From positions 1,240,001 through 1,304,000 of the forward strand of contig JALUTQ010000039.1 in NCBI GenBank assembly GCA_032718865.1: a stretch of DNA of 64,000 bases, read 5' to 3'. Below the pieces are notes generated by a model. It saw only the letters and a program-made list of their open reading frames with translations. It did no database searches and had not been told where the DNA came from. Positions 57,179 through 64,000 of this stretch are shown in pieces. Position numbers and translations under genes: made by a program. Position 1 is the stretch's first letter. Each line of letters opens with the position of its first letter. This stretch comes from Tilletia caries (lineage: Eukaryota > Basidiomycota > Exobasidiomycetes > Tilletiales > Tilletiaceae).

Positions 57179-60100
57179 ATGCCGTCCTCCATGTGGAAGC
57201 CGTTCTTCCGCTCGGGGTCGTCCTCGTCGATGGCCCAGTCGCCTCCGAACAGCTCCCCCAGTCCGCTCGGACAGCAACAACCGATCACAGCTACCTCAGC
57301 CGGCCGCAACGACGACTCGGCTGCAGAATCTGCTACCCCTACGGAGAGTGTTGACTCGGACAGCTCCTCACCAGCGCAGACTCCCACTGGCCCGCTCAGC
57401 GCGAGCGCTCGAAGCGAGTGGAGCCGGAGCAGGCAGTCGAGCATCACCCCTCGTTCGACACCTTTGTATGGTCCCTCGTCCTCAATTAGCCTTGGCCGTG
57501 GCATGCAAGAGATGAACCTGGGTGCTGCCGCGCTCCCCTATCCAACTTCCACGTCCCCACCGCAACAGGCAGACACCTCCACCCAATCCTTTGGGACTGA
57601 TAGGAGCAAGAATGACGGGACGGAAAACACCAGTTACGACGAGGAAGGACCCGTCGAGCTCCTCATCGAAATGGGACAACCATCCCCCAGTAGTGCCCAT
57701 CCGGCTCAGAACTGGAACAACTCCTTCTCTCGCGCTTCATCGATGCCTGCAGCACATGCAGAGCAGTCTGCCTACGGCGCGCTCGCTTTGCTCCGCAACC
57801 GCGATCGCGAGCGCAGCGCCGACAGCCGCGGCAGCGAGGGTTCCCGCGGTCGAGAGCGTTCCAGTACAGGTGGAACTGACCGCGACGTTGATATCAATGC
57901 AAAGCCTGTGGCTCTGCTCGGTATAGCTGCCATGGACCGCAAGGCTCGCTCCAAGCCCATGCAGAACATCCTCAATCGCCTCATGGCGCATAAGGACGTC
58001 GACATTCAAATTGTCATGTTTGGAGACAAGACACTCATTGACGAACCTCCGGAATCATGGCCAGTCTGCGATATTCTCATCTCTTTCTTCAGCTCAGGCT
58101 TTCCCATCAACAAGGCTATTGCCTACGTAGACTTACGCAAGCCCATATGCGTTAATGATCTCCGGTGCCAAAAAGTTCTTTGGGACCGTCGCACCGTACT
58201 CGCCATTCTCGACAAATGCGGAGTCCCGACACCTCGTCGACTTGAGGTGGATCGAGACACGGGTCCGGTCTTTGAACGCGAAATAAGGGAAGACCTCAAG
58301 AAGCGACTTGGCGTGTCATTCAAGGCGCGCCCGACGGGTCATCAGGTCAGGCTGAAGGATGAAGATACCATCATTGTGGATGGCAAGGAGATGAAGAAAC
58401 CGTTCGTCGAGAAGCCGGTGAGCGGTGAGGATCACAATATCCACATATACTTTTCGAAGAAGCAAGGCGGGGGCGGGCGTCGATTGTTCCGCAAGGTGGG
58501 CAACAAATCCTCCGAGTACGACCCTACCCTGGTCGAACCACGGCAGGAAGGTTCCTACATCTACGAAGAGTTTTTGGCTGTCGACAATGCGGAAGACATC
58601 AAGGTCTACACAATTGGTCCTTACTTTGTGCATGCGGAGACGCGGAAGTCTCCTGTGGTGGACGGTGTCGTCAAGCGCAACCCTGACGGCAAAGAAATAC
58701 GTTACATCACCAAGTTGTCGACGGAAGAAGTCAAGATTGCCACGAGCATCAGCAAGGCCTTTAAGCAGAATATCTGTGGCTTCGACTTGCTCCGCGTCGC
58801 TGGCAAATCGTACGTGATAGATGTCAACGGATGGAGTTTCGTCAAGGGAAACGACTATTACTATGGTAAGTACTCGCCCTTGGAGCGAACGGGGCACTTT
58901 GACATTTTGACCAAGCCTCTCTTACCATAGACCGCTGCGCCGAGATTCTGGGCAAATTCTGCAAGGCACATGCGCGAACCCAGCTTTTCCCTTCTGCTAT
59001 GTCTATCAGTGGTTCTGGGCTGGGGCTTGCAGCTGGTGCCAGTGGTCCCCGACCTACCAGCAGCGCCAGTAGCATTCATCATTTTGGCTCTCCCGGTGTA
59101 CAACACGACGGTGGTGCGGCAGTGAGTGGTGCGGCAACGAGTGGATCTGGCAACCCGGGAGAAAAGGAGCCCTCTAGATGGGAGATGAAGACGAATGTGA
59201 CTGTGTTCCGTCATGGCGATCGTACGCCAAAGCAGAAGGTGAGCCTGAGCTGGCTATCATCATCGGTAATGTTCTGAATACTACGAATACTAACATTAAG
59301 TCGCATCTGCAGCTCAAACGCTCCTTCAAAGTCAAGGAGCCTTGGACCGCTCCACTTCTTGCTTTGCTCCAAGGCCGCCGAGAGGAAATTATTCTTCGCA
59401 CCGAACTGGAGCTCGTTTCCGACGCTGCAGCAGAAGCCCTCAAGCTGCCCGGCGCCAACAAGAAAGATCTCGAATTGGTCATCGAAATAATCGATCTGAA
59501 GAAGTCTTTCGAGGGTACCAAGGTCCAAATCAAGCCCAGCTTTCAGAAAGATCGGGAAGATGGAGAACTTGAGAAGGTTCAGCTCATCATAAAGTGGGGA
59601 GGAGAGGTCAGTAATTTGCGACCCGCAACGAGCATTCAGTGGACTGGCGCTAAACTTTCTGTTACCTTCCCGCTCAGTTCTCGCACGCGGCAAAGTACCA
59701 AGCAAAGGACTATGGTCTCGCAATGCGAAAGGACATGCTGATCATGAATGAAGCTGCCCTTAGAAACACAACAGTGAGTGCATATTGCACGTCTTCTCAA
59801 GCCTTCCGGTACTGAACTCGATGTACTTGATCAGGTCTATACGAGCTCGGAACGTCGGGTGACAGCGAGTGCAGAGCTCTTCACGTCGTCATTCCTCTCG
59901 GACCCCAACCAGACAGACGCCGAGTCCTTGAACATGACCATTGACCGCGCTCTCCTCGACGACAGCAACGCCGCCAAGGAGCTGATGGACAAGGTCAAGA
60001 AGAGGCTGAAGGCATCCTTGCGACCTGACTCCGAAGCGCCTGCGGAGAAACCAGACTTCTGGCCCGAGGACATGGAGCAGCCCGCCCAGCTTGGGTCGAA

Positions 60101-61301
60101 GGTCAGCCTGTTGATCAAGAAGCTGAGCAAGTTCGTGAGCCTCAATTACGAGCGGTTGGAGGTCGACAAAATCCAACGCAAGTGGTGCACTCACGAGACG
60201 CCGGCGCTGTTCCGGGAGAGGTGGGAAAAGTGAGTGCTCTTCCGGCATCGATACTGGCAAGCTTTTGAATTCTGACACATGGAATTGCGGCCTCTTCTCA
60301 GACTCTTCTCAGACTTTGAAGATAGCCCTTACGACCCGTCAAGGGTAGGTATCATATCCTGATTTGCAACTCATTGGTGATCCTGCGCTCAAATCGACGT
60401 CTTCTGAACCCTACAGTTCAGCGAGCTGTACGACATGCTGTCCCATGATGGTCTCCACAACCGCCCGTTCCTGTTGGCTGTTTTTGCGGACCCGGAGGCG
60501 GAGCCTAGCAAAGCCCACGATGATCTGCACGAGCTTTACAACCAGGCCCATATGCTTTACGGATATATCTGTCCACGCGAATACGGTGTTACACCGGAAG
60601 AGAAGGAACGGATCGGATTGCTCACTTCGCTGCCGCTGCTACAGAGCATCACGGAAAATTTGCGGGCCGCACAAGAGTCGAACGGAATGTGCGCCTTCTA
60701 CTTCACCAAAGAATCGCACATCCACACTCTTCTCAACCTGGTACTCGCCTCCGATCTTCCCATCACTATGGAACGCATGCCTCCGCTAGACTACTTCAGT
60801 AGCATCACCTTTGAGGTGTACGAACGCACCTCGAGGAATCCCAGCCGTCACACGACGCCGAGCATCACACAGAGCCCTCGACTCGCACTCATGCATCCGA
60901 ATCCCGCTATCTCGGACACGGCGAGCATCACGTCGGAGCAGACTGGATTCACTCACTCCAGCTCAATCCGCGCCACACCCGAGCGATCTTTGATCATCTC
61001 TGTGAGCGAGGGTGCTCACAGCAGCAACATCCTTTCCATGAAGCTCGACGCTCGGCACGCGCTGGTTCCTCAACGGCCTCGACACCTGACGAGCCACGTC
61101 GAGTACGAAGAGGCGATGCTCAAGCTGGAAGCACATGCGAAGCGCGAAGAGCGCATCGAGTGCGACCGCCGCTTGATCGAGGGACAGACTGTGTTCCGGG
61201 GCGTACCAGTTCCCGACCGGGAGACGATGCGAGTCAAACCTCGTTCCAACTCGGTAGGGTCATCCGTTCGCTCGAGCCAAGGCTTCGGTCGCAGTCATTG
61301 A
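57179..61301 (+). CDS. VIP1: Inositol hexakisphosphate/diphosphoinositol kinase (PPIP5K, Vip1/Asp1)
   Basis: Makes 1-diphosphate inositol pyrophosphates (1-IP7, IP8) with its N-terminal ATP-grasp kinase. The C-terminal histidine-acid-phosphatase-like domain removes them. Seven exons: 57179-58865, 58931-59238, 59313-59606, 59678-59773, 59835-60229, 60302-60344 and 60417-61301, together 1235 residues with no frame break. After a Ser-rich leader of about 240 residues the kinase begins [19 protein letters not shown], with [33 protein letters not shown] and [15 protein letters not shown]. The phosphatase signature [12 protein letters not shown] is at about 59205. A later [23 protein letters not shown] block and an [13 protein letters not shown] motif complete the family pattern. 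The short C-terminus is Ser/Arg-rich. Confidence 0.95.
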
Positions 61302-61562
61302 TGCGGCGGGCGACCCCATCGGATCTGGGCATATGATTCATGATACGACCTACGACCTAGTTTATCTTTTCCTGCGTGCCTTTGTTGGTCTTGTTTTCCT
61401 TTCGACGAGTCAGATTCCTTTCACGACGCCCTAGTATCTGTTCTGCTGCACGTTGACTTGCAATTGAAATGTGTACATTCCAAACCACTGGGAGAAGCAT
61501 CGCTCTTCGTTGCATGTGCGATACGTAAGATGCGAAGTTGTGTTCGGGTTGCAATCTCTGTC

Positions 61563-62860
61563 TCATCTCTTGACCCAGCTGTGGAAAGAAAGACAAGGCA
61601 GATGAGTGCCGGACAGATCGCGGAAGTGAAAGCATGCGCAACGTACGTGTAGGCTTTTCTGGCCTTTGCCAACCCTGTCTTCTTGCGCTCCACCATGCGA
61701 GGGTCTCGCATCAGTACGCCCTCTGTGTGATTGATGATGAGGGTATGGTGAGCTCTTGCAGTAGGATGCGTATGTATATCATCGAGCAAGAAGGACTTAC
61801 CCTTGAGAAGTGTTGCGCGGATCTCACTGCCCTGTTCTTCTTCCTTGTTGTATTCGACAAGTGCCTTGGCCAAGCCGTGGGCAATGGCCCCAGCCTGTCC
61901 CGACGTGCCTCCGCCACGGGTGAGCGCAAATACATTGTATGCGCCCAGCAAGCCCGTCAAGCGAAGAGGGAGAAGAATCCGTTCGCGATGGTGAACAGCA
62001 TTGAAGTATGTGGCAATCGGCGCACCGTTTACGAGGACCTGGCCGACGACAGGTGTAGAGTCGGGTTGGTCTGCATTAGGCTTGACAGGAATGATCCAGA
62101 CACGAGCACTGCTCTCCTTCCTCCGCCCACGAGCGTAGGCACGGCCATGCGAGTCGATATAAGTTGTCGTAGGGCTGGAATTGGTGGCCTCGGCGTTCCC
62201 ACTTGTCTCGCGGACCGAGGCGGCCCGGCTATAGAGAGCCATGACGCTGTTGACTTTCTCCTCCAGAGCCGTCTTGGCAAGGTGCTCGTGTACCAGAGGA
62301 CGGTAGCGGGCAAGCATCCCTAGCTTGCCTACGACGCGGCGGTACTGCGCTGCTTTGAGGTTCGAGCCAAGTGTGGTGGACATATCGGATCGTGCTTGCC
62401 ATGGGTTGGAACGAGTGCCTGTAGAGGACGCGGAAAGCACGAGCGGTGGGGGTGGAGCATTCCGGGCCAGGAAGTGAGCTTGCTCCAGCGCGCGTTTGGA
62501 AGCTGTAGTGAGCTCATCGAGTTCGAGCAAGGTCTTTACATAACTTGGTCGGGCGCTGTAGTACGTGGGTACGCCGGGCTTGACGCGCGTTGGCAAGAAA
62601 TCGGACAGGGGAGGCGGGCGAGGTCGTCCGGCGCCTCGATACGGAACAAAGTCTCCTGTGCTCGAGGCTGCTGCACCTGTGCTCGTGGACGCTGCCGCGC
62701 GTCCTCCTACTTGTCGGTGTGAGGACGATGCAGAGGAAGGACCGGCAAGGCACCATTCGCCCGCTGCTGACCGCGATAACGAGGCATTCGAGATCCGCAG
62801 TGCGGGTCGCGCCACGGACCTCGTTGTGAGCGCTGTCGATGCTGCTCTGTGAAGAACCAT
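61563..62860 (-). CDS. MRPS9: Mitochondrial small ribosomal subunit protein uS9m
   Basis: Starts [22 protein letters not shown] at 62860, a basic mitochondrial targeting sequence, then a long linker. The S9 domain begins [79 protein letters not shown] follows, the conserved GGG-GQAGA core. Two introns near the end (acceptors at about 61736 and 61577) join ..[30 protein letters not shown] to WVKR, the canonical S9 C-terminus, with a stop at 61563. The frame is intact. It is divergent from the partial gene at 63300 and convergent with VIP1. Confidence 0.93.
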
Positions 62861-63299
62861 TGCTGCCCGAATCCGATGTGAAAGGTTCGTGGTGCTGACC
62901 TGCGCGCGACCAGTGAGTGAGCGAGTGAGCAAGGTCAGGAAGAAGAGGCAGCCGGAAAGACCGGGCCGGCATCCACCGGAAGTCCGGAAGGGTCGGGAAC
63001 GGTCAGCAGTGTGATCACGTGACTCGGTCCAGAAGCGCGTCGCGATCGCGAACCACTCGAAATTGAACTTGCGCGCGTCTGGATCTCGACAGCGCTCTTG
63101 TGACTTGTCTCTTCCGGGACGACCGCCACCAGCAACGCGAGCACGGCAGAACATAGTCGCGAGCCGGGATAGGCGCACAGCGCACATCTTATAGAAAGCG
63201 CGGTCCAAGCGCGCGCAGCGAACGCCGAAAAAACGCGCCCGAATTCGCGACGCTGCCACACTCCGTCGTTCAGACTTCCCAGCGGGGATAATTCGCGAG
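62861..63299. promoter_or_regulatory. Divergent promoter region of uS9m and the gene at 63300
   Basis: 439 bp with no supported gene. The minus-strand frames through it are low complexity extensions of the uS9m reading frame (63259-62860) and lack a better start. Confidence 0.45.
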
Positions 63300-64000
63300 A
63301 TGGCGGGTCCTCAGAACAACCTCGCCGAGCACATACGGAGGATGGGAACCAGTACCAGCGCAGGCTTGAGCAGCGGAAAGGATGGCCGGGCCTCGGTGAG
63401 TGCAGATGCAACCGTGGCAATCCGGGATTCCACTTGCAAATCTTCACTGACATTCTCTTTGTCCAGACTGAAATCCTGTTCCGACCAGCCAGCGCGTCCT
63501 CAAGCTCCTTCCAGCGACATTCCAGCTCTGGTAGTGTGCATCTGTCCCATGTGCAGAGGCCAGCGGAACAGCAGTCTGCGAAGGGCGACAAAGACGACGT
63601 CGCAGCTCCTTCGCGTCGCCCTCCAGTCGCGGCTCCCGTCGTTCCAACAAAGCGCCCCCTGACAGAAAATTCTGATCGGTCAAAACGTATGCAGCCGGCG
63701 GTGCAACGGAGCTCTCCAGCGGTGGCACAAATGGGGGAGAATTCTTTCGCATCGACTTCGATGTCGCGCGCAGTGCCGATTCGGGAAAGTGAACAACGGA
63801 CCCCGCGCCAGCCAGAAACTGTCAGCACTCCAGCGCGACAAGATCCACAACCATCTTCGTCGCTTTCGACAGGTACTGTCACCGGCGCGGAAAAGGTGAG
63901 ATTCCTGATCGGTCGTGTATGTTTCCCATAACGCTGACCAGCATATATCTACAGTCCACACAGGAGCTCCAGGCGCATCTCGGGTATCTGCGAGAAAAGA
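63300..64000 (+). CDS. Unknown protein, 5' part (runs off the window)
   Basis: Exons 63300-63395, 63467-63895 and 63955 to the edge join in frame. The start is [20 protein letters not shown], then a disordered Ser/Pro/Gln-rich region ([33 protein letters not shown]), then the beginning of a possible coiled coil ([15 protein letters not shown]) at the window edge. Such an N-terminus occurs in checkpoint and coiled-coil scaffold proteins, but I cannot assign a family. Confidence 0.6.

Overview
The window looks like a nuclear contig from a basidiomycete fungus, perhaps a smut relative (Ustilaginomycotina; low confidence). Genes are GC-rich and split by short GT-AG introns of about 60-100 bp. The set includes mitochondrial ATP synthase subunit g, 6-phosphogluconate dehydrogenase, proteasome beta5, a GtaA-type glutaminase, pyridoxal kinase, a SCAP-type sterol sensor, a VIP1 inositol-pyrophosphate kinase and a mitochondrial ribosomal protein uS9m. 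No tRNA, rRNA or CRISPR array was recognised.

Layout. (1) 1-7.4 kb: an RGG/coiled-coil gene, a decayed CACTA/Plavaka-like transposase with a huge Ala/Pro insertion, and a cluster of TGYGCGAG motifs upstream of it. (2) 7.4-11.9 kb: a Fanzor (eukaryotic TnpB-like RNA-guided nuclease) unit, then the ATP synthase g gene, which runs without a stop into an MLH3-like fragment. (3) 11,945-23,488: left arm of a large, nearly identical inverted duplication. It holds an acidic coiled-coil gene, a small basic protein, a pogo transposon, a frameshifted glutaminase and the 3' half of pyridoxal kinase. (4) 23.5-33.4 kb: two further Fanzor units in inverted orientation flanking GND1 and an aldo-keto reductase, a composite-transposon-like layout. 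(5) 33.4-38.9 kb: proteasome beta5, then nested transposons including a second pogo element with perfect 119-bp inverted repeats. (6) 39,297-47,603: right arm, joined to the complete pyridoxal kinase; it lacks the pogo insertion and keeps the glutaminase frame at the sites I compared. (7) 48.3-64 kb: ordinary single-copy genes (SCAP, MetX/Cys2-type O-acetyltransferase, fRMsr, VIP1, uS9m and one partial gene).

The most interesting system is the Fanzor family. Its three copies share one fixed end, just past a conserved 3' noncoding stretch that is the likely guide-RNA region. Their other ends differ and carry different lengths of the neighbouring ATP synthase g gene. Every copy has at least one +1 frameshift, but at different places. 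The same kind of change, a T4 run lengthened to T5 (mostly TTTTC), recurs across the duplicated and transposon sequences. This is either a systematic assembly error or an unusual mutational signature.

The two duplication arms also give a natural before/after pair for the pogo insertion at a TA site. All functional statements are inferred from sequence reading alone; no searches were run.
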